The notes beneath the pieces are model-generated. The model was not told where the DNA came from, did not search any database, and worked only from the letters and a program-made list of their open reading frames with translations. A stretch of 8,164 nt of DNA from JBLHGU01 sp047615875 (GTDB lineage Bacteria; Pseudomonadota; Gammaproteobacteria; Arenicellales; CAJQKF01), in contig JBLHGU010000230.1 in NCBI GenBank assembly GCA_047615875.1, forward strand, positions 1 through 8,164, in the 5' to 3' direction. A program made the translations under genes and the position numbers. Of the stretch, positions 1 to 6,191 are shown one piece after another; position 1 is the stretch's first letter, and each line of letters starts with the position of its first letter.

Positions 1-808
1 CCATCGGGTCGACGAATGTATCTGGGCTGTAGGGCTGCCCTAGGGTGTATTTTTCATGCATGTTGTATTGACTGGCATGAGCGGCCACCCAGACGTCGAC
101 ATTCATTTGCTTCTGCCTGTTGTAGGTGGTGGCGAAATCCACTGCCACTCCACCGTAGGTGGGCTCGACAACGAGTTGCTTGCCGGGATTGACGGTGCCC
201 ATATTGGCAATTGCGACATCATAGGTTCTGCCGTCCTCGGTCACCTGAAAGCTATAGCTGGAGCTGCCTTCGGTGTGGCCTGGATGCTCATGCACCGTGA
301 TGCGTAGATCACCCAAGGTGATGATTTCATCTTGTTCGAGGATACGATCTACCTCTACCGGATCGAAGGTTTCACGTCCGCCGAAATGGGCGTCGCTAAA
401 TCCGCCGTCTTCCAGTACACGTGCATCTTTTGCCGTGGCCCATACTTCGGCATCTGCGATCTGCTTAATCTCCGCCATGGCCGCCGTGTGGTCCCAGTGG
501 GCCTGCATGGTGAGCAGGACACTGACATCTTCCAGACGAAATCCCAACGATTCGATATTGCGGCGGATTACCTCGGTTGAGTCGGCAAGGCCCGTATTGA
601 TGAGGATATGGCCTTCATCGGAGGTAATCAGGAACACACTGAGATCCAGCATTCCGACTCCGTACAAAGGGCCAATCACCCGAAATGCAGGAAACGGAGT
701 AACCCAGCCTTCAGGTGGGCTGGATTGGGCGCTGGCTAGCGAGGAGACGAACACACAGCAGCTTAGCAATGCAGTAAATAATGATGTACCAAACCGAGAG
801 GTGTTCAT
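1..808 (-). CDS. Subclass B3 metallo-beta-lactamase, GOB-like, secreted (3' end cut by the window)
   Basis: The frame is open from the ATG at 808 to the window edge, giving 269 codons without a stop. GOB enzymes are about 290 aa, so only roughly the last 20 residues are missing. Residues 1-27 form a signal peptide ending SLASA before Gln28, so the enzyme is periplasmic. The metal site is readable: TMQAHWDH (100-107) gives Gln102, His104, Asp106 and His107; HPGHTEGSSSY (175-185) gives His178; IANMGTVNPG (200-209) gives Met203; AAHASQYNMHEK (242-253) gives His244. In standard BBL numbering these are Gln116, His118, Asp120, His121, His196, Met221 and His263. Gln116 plus Met221 is the known GOB signature; most B3 enzymes have His116 and Ser221. 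ILINTGLADS (68-77) and QPYSPDTF (258-265) also resemble GOB. A strong ribosome site, AGGAAGGAA, lies at 824-816. The family hydrolyses beta-lactams with zinc, but the physiological substrate here is not shown. Confidence 0.93.
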   Translation of the reverse strand, partial: MNTSRFGTSLFTALLSCCVFVSSLASAQSSPPEGWVTPFPAFRVIGPLYGVGMLDLSVFLITSDEGHILINTGLADSTEVIRRNIESLGFRLEDVSVLLTMQAHWDHTAAMAEIKQIADAEVWATAKDARVLEDGGFSDAHFGGRETFDPVEVDRILEQDEIITLGDLRITVHEHPGHTEGSSSYSFQVTEDGRTYDVAIANMGTVNPGKQLVVEPTYGGVAVDFATTYNRQKQMNVDVWVAAHASQYNMHEKYTLGQPYSPDTFVDPM

Positions 809-939
809 GGCTAACTTCCTTCCTAAATCGGACTATTGAATGAGGGCACACACAACTTAGCAATTTATTGCTTCGCTGAGAAGAGGCTACCAAGAGCGCT
901 TAATAGATCTAACACTTCTTTCTGTTCCTTTGACGCTTA

Positions 940-1311
940 TTACCGCCAACCATAACGATGGTATAAGTACACAGCAGGTAGAAAAATGCAGATCACGAAT
1001 CCTAGGCTGAGTATAAGCCAAATATTATTTGTGCCGAATAAGGCCCCCATTAGATTACTTTCCGTGCCAGTGATAGAGACGCTGGTCGCGCTCGACACAA
1101 GAAATGGAATCGCAAAAAAAGTAATCACCCCGCTAATATTTTGACGAATGTATCGATATCGGTCGTGGATGCTCTTATAGATTTGGTTTTTATTTTGAAG
1201 TTGAAAAGCATTCACATTTAGTCCAAGCCCAATGAAGAGAGAAATAATAAGCGCGTTCGAAAAAATATCAATTGACACGGCTAGAGTAAGTAAAGAAAAG
1301 TTGTCCGCCAT
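940..1311 (-). CDS. Small hypothetical multi-pass membrane protein, probably a fragment
   Basis: I do not recognise a family. The 123-aa frame from the ATG at 1311 has three hydrophobic stretches at about residues 7-32, 59-79 and 97-117. A basic, tyrosine-rich loop lies at 40-58, and the protein ends in HRYGWR. The same frame stays open upstream to tandem TAA codons at 1383-1378, and those 22 extra codons include another hydrophobic run (LIFLVYFLAWAFL) that would complete a fourth membrane helix. That upstream part has no ATG, GTG or TTG start in frame, and the ATG at 1311 has only a poor GTGGG ribosome site and falls inside the helix. The natural start therefore seems lost or non-canonical. 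Four 60-base lines counted by hand across 1021-1380 gave 35-45% GC, lower than much of the flanking coding sequence. It may be a genuine small membrane protein or the tail of a decayed gene; I cannot tell which. Confidence 0.45.
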   Translation of the reverse strand: MADNFSLLTLAVSIDIFSNALIISLFIGLGLNVNAFQLQNKNQIYKSIHDRYRYIRQNISGVITFFAIPFLVSSATSVSITGTESNLMGALFGTNNIWLILSLGFVICIFLPAVYLYHRYGWR

Positions 1312-1565
1312 CAGAAAGGCCCACGCAAGAAAATATACCAGAAAGATCAGATTCCCAATATTTAGCGACTTTAACCTTTATTATTGGGCATCGATTTTTC
1401 CCTTCTTTAGTGACTCCAGTATGCGTATGAAAACCGCCCTGCATTTTCATCAATTCGGTATCGATGTCCAATGCAGGATTATTGAGGCGCTCTCGAAGAT
1501 ACTTAACTAGTTTTCTTGATATTGCAGAAATGTACCGCTCAAGATATGTTCATTTCAATTTTCAT
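1312..1565 (-). pseudogene. Frame-broken coding remnant upstream of the small membrane protein
   Basis: Between the alcohol-type quinoprotein stop and the ATG at 1311, protein-like sequence appears in successive frames. An ATG at 1565 overlaps the upstream stop as TGATG but ends after eight codons. A second frame is open from 1549 and reads plausibly as charged helical protein (YLERYISAISRKLVKYLRE, then NNPALDIDTELMKMQ) to about 1440. The membrane-protein frame then offers VFIRILESLKKGKIDAQ, two TAA codons at 1383-1378, and the helix leading into the downstream ORF. One indel near 1550, one near 1440 and the loss of the tandem stops would join all of this into a single gene of roughly 200 codons with a helical N-terminus and a four-helix C-terminus. 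This reading is inference: it rests on amino-acid texture only, and a chance non-coding spacer is possible. Confidence 0.33.
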
Positions 1566-3250
1566 CAATACATCACAAAAGAAAATAGCCTATCGCGCAC
1601 AGCCACCAGTAAATACTGTTTACCGTCTACCAGAAACGTTTGCGGTGGGTTAGTCATATTTCCAATGCGTGTATGCCAGAGTAGGTCTCCATTTCCTGCA
1701 TCAAATGCAACCATGTTGTTTCTACCGTCTCCAGTAAACACAAGTCCACTTGCGGTGGTTAATACGCCGGCGGCCACTCCATCGCCGCCGGGCCATTCAT
1801 GGCGCCACACCGCTTTGCCAGTTTGGTAGTCGATAGCCTGAAAGGCGCTGTCTACATCACCGATTTCATCGCGTTGTTTTCCACCTAAGCCCATGGAGCC
1901 CCGCGGGTCTGGGTCAGTAAGATAGAGCATGTTGTAGCCGTTGTTTTCTTGGGTGTAGAACAAGCCGGTGTCTGGATTAAAGGCGGGGGGCTGCCAATTA
2001 GCAACGCCGCCTTCGACTGGGGAAACTAGAGAACCGGCGATTGTCGCATCCTTTATAGGATTGGGCTCTGGTGACCCGCTTTGGCGAACTCCTAGGGACC
2101 AATTGGCGGTGGTACTGTAGAGGTTGGTTGCAATGTGTTCACCAGTAACCCGATCAACAGTGAAGAAATAACCATTTCTAGATGCGGTAGAAACTAATTT
2201 TCTTGGCTGGCCGTCAATCATTCCATCAATGAGTATTGGTGTCTGCGCGGAATCCCAGTCATGGGTATCGTGCGGGGAAGTCTGGAAGTACCACTCCATT
2301 TCACCGGTGGTGACATTCACTGCGACCAAAGAACAAGTGAACAGATTGTCACCCGGCCTTGAAACGCCGGTATAGGCCGGAGTGGGGTTTCCAGTGCCGA
2401 AAATATAGAGATCGGTTTCTGGGTCGTATACACCGGGAACCCAAGCGTTGCCACCGCCATGGCTTGCAGCATCAAGGCTGGGCCAGGTATCTAAACCGGG
2501 ATCGCCTTCATTCATAGGAACCGAATAGAATTTCCAAAGTAGTTCGCCGGTACCTGCATCGAAAGCTTGGGTGAATCCAGGCTGATCCAAATCGTTGCCG
2601 GTGCCCACTATGACTCTATCGCCAACCACGATAGGTGCCATGGTTGAAAAATACTGCAGCTCAAAACTAGCAATCTCTGAATGCCAGTTTTCTTCGCCGG
2701 TATGAATATTTACTGAAACTAAAAAATTGTCCGGAGTTTCAAATAATAATGAATCATTCCAGATTGCTGACCCGCGGCTACCGATGTGAGTTCCGCCTAG
2801 AGTCTCCCAATGGTAGTGCCAAATCTCGCTGCCGTCTCTCGCATCCATGGCCCACGCATGATCAGGTGAGGTAACGTAGAGAATGCCATTCACTTCTAGA
2901 ATGGATCCTTTCAGTGATCCGCTAGTAATGTCGATATCACCCCTGCCTTCTCCTCCGATTTGCGTAACTAGCTGGGAAGAGCCTGCAAAGCGGTTGAATC
3001 CATCGCGAGGTTCTCCCCTCGTGGTAAAATTCATCTCGGTGGTCCATGCCAGAGTCAGGTTTTTTACCGTGTCTTTATTAATTTGTGTGAGACTGCTATA
3101 ACGTTTTCCGCTGTAGTCTCCGGAGTACGATCGCCAATCGCCATCAAGGTCGTTTAACAACTCATCAGGAGAGACAACTACTCCATCTTGTGCCATTAGC
3201 TGAATTGGGAGAGCGCACACTAGCAAAACTAATAGGGTTAAATGTTTCAT
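1565..3250 (-). CDS. PQQ-dependent alcohol dehydrogenase-type quinoprotein, secreted
   Basis: This 561-aa protein oxidises alcohols or related substrates in the periplasm using PQQ and passes electrons to cytochrome c. A signal peptide (1-20, ending LMA before Gln21) is followed by an eight-bladed propeller with repeated D-x-x-TG-x-x-x-W-type blade ends at about 135-144, 180-189, 231-239, 311-320, 474-482 and 516-525. GTGNPTP (285-291) supplies the metal-ligand Asn288. SPHDTHDWD (325-333) supplies catalytic Asp331 and Asp333, and Arg358 matches the methanol dehydrogenase active-site Arg. GGVANWQPPAFNPDTG (414-429) is typical of the family. The usual metal-ligand Glu is replaced by Asp220 in GNDLDQPG, and the adjacent-cysteine disulfide is absent: the only mature Cys is 306. 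There is no fused cytochrome domain, so an external acceptor is needed. The start overlaps the cytochrome stop as ATGA, with GGAG at 3262-3259. Substrate unknown. Confidence 0.93.
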   Translation of the reverse strand: MKHLTLLVLLVCALPIQLMAQDGVVVSPDELLNDLDGDWRSYSGDYSGKRYSSLTQINKDTVKNLTLAWTTEMNFTTRGEPRDGFNRFAGSSQLVTQIGGEGRGDIDITSGSLKGSILEVNGILYVTSPDHAWAMDARDGSEIWHYHWETLGGTHIGSRGSAIWNDSLLFETPDNFLVSVNIHTGEENWHSEIASFELQYFSTMAPIVVGDRVIVGTGNDLDQPGFTQAFDAGTGELLWKFYSVPMNEGDPGLDTWPSLDAASHGGGNAWVPGVYDPETDLYIFGTGNPTPAYTGVSRPGDNLFTCSLVAVNVTTGEMEWYFQTSPHDTHDWDSAQTPILIDGMIDGQPRKLVSTASRNGYFFTVDRVTGEHIATNLYSTTANWSLGVRQSGSPEPNPIKDATIAGSLVSPVEGGVANWQPPAFNPDTGLFYTQENNGYNMLYLTDPDPRGSMGLGGKQRDEIGDVDSAFQAIDYQTGKAVWRHEWPGGDGVAAGVLTTASGLVFTGDGRNNMVAFDAGNGDLLWHTRIGNMTNPPQTFLVDGKQYLLVAVRDRLFSFVMY

Positions 3251-4092
3251 TTCAGCGTCTCCATATAGGCAGTTACATCGTGGATGGATTCATCCGTAAG
3301 TTCTGCCAATAGTTCCTTATGTCTTTCTAAGGGATCGCTGATCTCGATTTGAGGTGAATCACCGTTTCTCGAAAAACTTTGATAGCCGCCAGTAAGTGTT
3401 CGCAAGCTCAAGAAAAAATCATCGTAACGAATCAATGTTCCGCGCACTTGACTGCCATCTGCTTGAGTGACCGTGACAGTCTTGTCGGCACCAGGCGAGC
3501 CGCCCCTACGACGCAGTCCGCCTCCTACCCAGGCATTTTGGAGATCATAATCATCAGTGATTCGACTAGAAATTCCCCGCAAGTCGCCACTGACCGAATG
3601 ACAGCTACTACATTCCTGATTGAAGTAGCGCTCGCCTGCTTCAGCATTTCCCACCAAAATATCTAAATCGAAATCAACCGGTGGTGTGCTGCCCTGACGT
3701 TCGGACGTCGCGAGAATCGAATGGATAAATCCAGCTACTGCAGCAATATCAGGTTGCTCAAGGTTCCCAAAGGACGGCATTCGGCCAATTCCCTGGGTTA
3801 TAACTGGACCAATAACCTCTCCAGCAATGTCACTTAGAACCATTCCAGAGCGTAGTAAGTTGGGGCCGCCTTGCTCGCCTCCTCGTAAGTCACCGCCATG
3901 GCACATACGACAGTTCACCTGGTAGAGGGTTTCACCTCTGGCGATTACCTCCGCAGGGGGTAAGGCCCTCTGTTGGGCCAAGAAGGTGGCATTTGGATTC
4001 GCAATTACGATTTCAGGCTCATTGTCCTGTGCGTTTGACAGTTGGCTACAAACCATCAGCGTCAAACCCAGTGTATAAAGCTTCGATTTCAT
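3247..4092 (-). CDS. Secreted di-haem c-type cytochrome, electron acceptor of the adjacent quinoprotein
   Basis: This is a 281-aa periplasmic cytochrome. Residues 1-21 are a signal peptide ending SNA before Gln22. Two cytochrome c domains follow. The first haem site is CRMCH (61-65), with probable axial Met105 in GRMPSFG. The second is CSSCH (161-165). The second domain carries a 45-60 residue insertion, beta-rich in appearance, at about 200-250 (TVTVTQADGSQVRGTL, then LRTLTGGYQSF), before the C-terminal helix DPLERHKELLAELTDESIHDV (253-273). The only Met after the second haem motif is Met277, four residues from the C-terminus, so its sixth ligand may be that Met, a His (258 or 271), or nothing. 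The ATG has a good ribosome site, GAGGAA, at 4105-4100. Its stop overlaps the quinoprotein start by 4 bp, the arrangement expected for a dehydrogenase and its cytochrome partner. Haem attachment implies Ccm-type maturation elsewhere in the genome. Confidence 0.93.
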   Translation of the reverse strand: MKSKLYTLGLTLMVCSQLSNAQDNEPEIVIANPNATFLAQQRALPPAEVIARGETLYQVNCRMCHGGDLRGGEQGGPNLLRSGMVLSDIAGEVIGPVITQGIGRMPSFGNLEQPDIAAVAGFIHSILATSERQGSTPPVDFDLDILVGNAEAGERYFNQECSSCHSVSGDLRGISSRITDDYDLQNAWVGGGLRRRGGSPGADKTVTVTQADGSQVRGTLIRYDDFFLSLRTLTGGYQSFSRNGDSPQIEISDPLERHKELLAELTDESIHDVTAYMETLK

Positions 4093-4180
4093 TCGGATGT
4101 TCCTCGCCGTTCTTCTTATCCCGTTTGATTACTCCGGTTTTAATTCATAGTGAGATATCCACACAGGAATTCTGTCGTAT

Positions 4181-5815
4181 CTAGTCTCTTGAAATCTTAT
4201 ACAACTGTCGTTCGATTTCCCCAACGACATACAAATTGCCCTCATCGTCCTTAGTAATACCATTGAAGACTTGCGAAGGTGGTTGTGAGGAACTAGCGGC
4301 TTGTGACCCAGCTGATATTTTTCCTAACATCCGACGAGAACCATCAGCACGTACTAATGTAACCTCACCCTTGTCAGCTTCTACCACCACAAATTCGTCT
4401 GAAATTATTGTTATTCCTTCAGGCGTGGTCAAGTTGTCGATGACAAGTTCTGGTGGGTCTAGGAATTCTCCATCGTGCGCTAATCGTAGAACCTGACCTA
4501 GTGCACGGTCTGTAACGTAGAGGTCGCCATCTGATGTTGCCAACCCCGTGGGTGCTGGTAAATTTTCTGCTATTACTGTCTCTGCGTTCGCATCATCTAC
4601 GGAAAAACCGATCACGCGTTGCTTGCCGTGTTCTGAAACGACGATCAGCCCGGCGTAGCGAATTGCGGCCACGGGGCCCAGTAATCCGGTTTTTTCCCAG
4701 GTTCGAGTCTGTTGTTCTTGGTCCCAGATGCGCACATCGCCATCAATCCACGAGGTGAGGATGAGTTGTTCTCCGTCACTGGCAAGGTTTAAGGCGCCTC
4801 CCATTTTACCAACACCCAGCACATTTCGTTGTACGAAGCTCTCTTCGCCGTTTGTGCGGTATCCCCTGATTGCATGCAAGTCGGCGCTGACAATGTCACC
4901 TTTGTGAAAGGTTAAGCCACCGGAATGTGCCATTCCGCCGGGTTGTAATTCGGTTACGCTACCATCAAGATCTACGCGCTTAACAAACCCGTCGGTAAAA
5001 CTGGAGACGAAGAGCCTTCCTTGTTGATCAAACACAATATTGTCGAGCCCGGGTGTAAATTTTGCAACTTCCACCAATTCATCTGACTCTACTCTGAGCA
5101 CTGCGCCGGTACCAGTATCGAGTACGTGCAAGCGACCTAGCTGATCGAACTTCACTGCCGCAGGCGTATTCAAACCACTCACTTCGGTGCGCATACTATT
5201 GTCATTCACGTTGAAGCTCACGATCTCATGGTTAAACCATCTTGGTCCATATAAACGACTATCCGGTCCCCAATCCATGCCATTTAGGCCGCATCCGGGA
5301 CCAAGTTCATCACTCATCAATCGCGCTGGGCGCACACCTGCCGGATCGACCTCGTACAAATTAGTGCCAAAAAAACATTGCGACACAAACAAACGACCAT
5401 CGTCTGAGAATGTGATTGGGTTTACCCCTGGTGTTAGCTGTGCTGCAACGACTCTCTCGCCGGTTGCTGAAAATCCGGCGACTTCGCCGGTCATTATAGA
5501 TGTCCAGTACCAGCTGCCATCAGCGCCAAAGGCCAGATCATCAGGACCGACTACTCCATCATCGGCATCAAAAATTTCGACTATCTCTCCCGTGTCTGGA
5601 TTTAACACAGTAATGCTCGAGCCTAGTACCGATGCCACATATAGCAGTCCATCGGGTCCAATACCCAGACCATTGGCTCCCGCCAAGTTAGCGCCACTGG
5701 CGATCACTTCCATTGTAGCCCAGGGAGTGAAAGGTAATGACTCTGTTGAATCACCTGAACAGGCTGAAAGAACTACCGTGGCGGTGAGGACGTGGAAGAG
5801 TTTGACTGTATTCAT
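4181..5815 (-). CDS. Lipoprotein with twelve NHL/SMP-30-like beta-propeller repeats
   Basis: This 544-aa protein begins with a lipoprotein signal, lipobox LSAC at 16-19. Ser20 at the +2 position favours outer-membrane sorting, with the protein facing the periplasm. The rest is a series of propeller blades with the hallmark G-(L/I)-x-x-x-x-DG-x-L-(Y/F)-V. I place twelve blades near 47, 92, 132, 178, 219, 258, 297, 339, 382, 422, 465 and 517, about 42 residues apart. The first half gives GPDGLLYVAS (53-62), SDDGRLFVSQ (137-146) and DQQGRLFVSS (263-272); the second gives SDGDLYVTD (428-436) and DDEGNLYVVG (523-532). A Ser/Gln/Pro-rich loop (502-515) precedes the last blade. SMP-30/NHL propellers include gluconolactonases, other lactonases and non-catalytic scaffolds, and I see no residue set that decides between them. 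AAGGA at 5826-5822 supports the start. It lies 88 bp before the cytochrome gene and is probably co-transcribed with it. Confidence 0.85.
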   Translation of the reverse strand: MNTVKLFHVLTATVVLSACSGDSTESLPFTPWATMEVIASGANLAGANGLGIGPDGLLYVASVLGSSITVLNPDTGEIVEIFDADDGVVGPDDLAFGADGSWYWTSIMTGEVAGFSATGERVVAAQLTPGVNPITFSDDGRLFVSQCFFGTNLYEVDPAGVRPARLMSDELGPGCGLNGMDWGPDSRLYGPRWFNHEIVSFNVNDNSMRTEVSGLNTPAAVKFDQLGRLHVLDTGTGAVLRVESDELVEVAKFTPGLDNIVFDQQGRLFVSSFTDGFVKRVDLDGSVTELQPGGMAHSGGLTFHKGDIVSADLHAIRGYRTNGEESFVQRNVLGVGKMGGALNLASDGEQLILTSWIDGDVRIWDQEQQTRTWEKTGLLGPVAAIRYAGLIVVSEHGKQRVIGFSVDDANAETVIAENLPAPTGLATSDGDLYVTDRALGQVLRLAHDGEFLDPPELVIDNLTTPEGITIISDEFVVVEADKGEVTLVRADGSRRMLGKISAGSQAASSSQPPSQVFNGITKDDEGNLYVVGEIERQLYKISRD

Positions 5816-5972
5816 TGTGAGTCCTTCGCTTAATAGGCTATTTCACCCATGAAAACACGATTGTAGTGCTTAGGGTGAGGTAAAAAGACCTGAAAAAGCT
5901 TCTATGCCTAGATAGGGTTGAAGAATAATCGATCTTTTACTTTGATAGAGCCGACTACAGCAGATCCGGAGG

Positions 5973-5988
5973 GGTCTGAAGAAAGACC
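5973..5988 (-). repeat. Short inverted repeat, 5-bp stem, next to the longer hairpin
   Basis: GGTCT (5973-5977) is the reverse complement of AGACC (5984-5988) across a 6-nt loop. It abuts the 5991-6017 hairpin. On the plus strand, bases 5972-5977 could also pair with AGATCC at 5962-5967 through five Watson-Crick pairs and one G-T, so the arm has two exclusive partners. On the minus-strand RNA that alternative has a C-A mismatch and is weaker. A 5-bp stem by itself may be chance. Confidence 0.35.
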
Positions 5989-5990
5989 TA

Positions 5991-6017
5991 CCCAGTTAGA
6001 GGGTTGCTCCAACTGGG
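5991..6017 (-). repeat. Strong hairpin, 11-bp stem in minus-strand RNA
   Basis: CCCAGTT (5991-5997) and AACTGGG (6011-6017) are perfect reverse complements. Inside them GAG (5999-6001) pairs with CTC (6007-6009) around a 5-nt loop. The remaining position is A-C on the plus strand but G-U on the minus strand, so only RNA transcribed in the direction of the local genes forms an uninterrupted stem. It lies 176-202 nt before the lipoprotein ATG. No U-tract follows, which argues against a simple terminator. It matches no riboswitch class I know. Confidence 0.55.
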
Positions 6018-6059
6018 TGAGGGATAGAGCTAAGCCAAATTGTAAATCTAAGGAGTGAG

Positions 6060-6075
6060 TTTGGCGCGGGCCAAA
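6060..6075 (-). repeat. GC-rich hairpin, 6-bp stem and 4-nt loop
   Basis: TTTGGC (6060-6065) pairs with GCCAAA (6070-6075) around a 4-nt loop. It is one of two adjacent stem-loops about 90-130 nt beyond the stop of the upstream quinoprotein gene, so it could protect or process that transcript's 3' end. No run of T follows in the minus direction. Confidence 0.4.
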
Positions 6076-6080
6076 GGGCA

Positions 6081-6105
6081 AGGGAGTAATCTCAGATTAT
6101 TCCTT
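6081..6105. promoter_or_regulatory. Near-perfect 21-bp dyad, operator-like or a 3' stem
   Basis: The arms GGAGTAATCT (6083-6092) and AGATTATTCC (6094-6103) are symmetric about C6093, with nine Watson-Crick pairs and one G-T (6086/6100). Symmetry continues weakly outward (G6082/T6104, A6081/T6105). A one-base centre is a poor RNA loop, which favours a site bound by a dimeric DNA-binding protein, though a stem with a slightly opened loop is possible. It lies about 270 bp before the lipoprotein start and about 90 bp after the quinoprotein stop, so its target is unclear. No regulator gene is in the window. Confidence 0.45.
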
Positions 6106-6191
6106 AGGCGACCTCTCGTGATGGATCAAACATAAAGGAAAAAGCGGGCAGATTTAGTTTCTCGCTAGAAATAAACCTATCTATTTTTCGC

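Larger units (their letters stand above)
5816..6191. other. 376-bp gene-free gap holding the 5' region of the lipoprotein operon
   Basis: No convincing ORF lies on either strand here. It must contain the 3' end of the upstream quinoprotein transcript and probably the promoter of the lipoprotein-cytochrome-quinoprotein genes. On the minus strand a -10-like TACAAT occurs at 5865-5860, about 45 bp before the ATG, but no good -35 box stands 16-18 bp ahead of it, so a promoter there is only suggested. A six-codon minus-strand ATG reading frame at 5850-5830 (MGEIAY, stop) ends 14 bp before the lipoprotein start and could be a leader peptide or chance. Four hairpins or dyads cluster at 5973-6105 and are listed separately. 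I find no T-tract immediately after any of them, so none is a textbook intrinsic terminator. Confidence 0.6.

Noticed and set aside
273..839. Plus-strand 188-codon open frame
   Set aside because: It lies antisense to the metallo-beta-lactamase, whose motifs and signal peptide are unambiguous. The plus-strand product is Ser/Arg-rich with no domain sense.
809..939. Promoter for the metallo-beta-lactamase
   Set aside because: Candidate pairs such as TTGGTA with AATAAA at 18-bp spacing match the consensus only partly, and none stands out. Only the ribosome site is convincing.
4143..4172. Dyad around GATATC between the lipoprotein and cytochrome genes
   Set aside because: The outer arms are offset by one base from the GATATC centre, so the symmetry fails beyond the six-base core.
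5187..5852. Plus-strand 221-codon open frame
   Set aside because: It is antisense to the lipoprotein propeller and has a low-complexity Ser/Pro-rich composition typical of a shadow frame.
6140..6191. Possible intrinsic terminator after the 588-aa quinoprotein
   Set aside because: On the minus strand an AGCG/CGCT pair precedes TTTT, but the stem is only four bases with a 16-nt loop, too weak to call.
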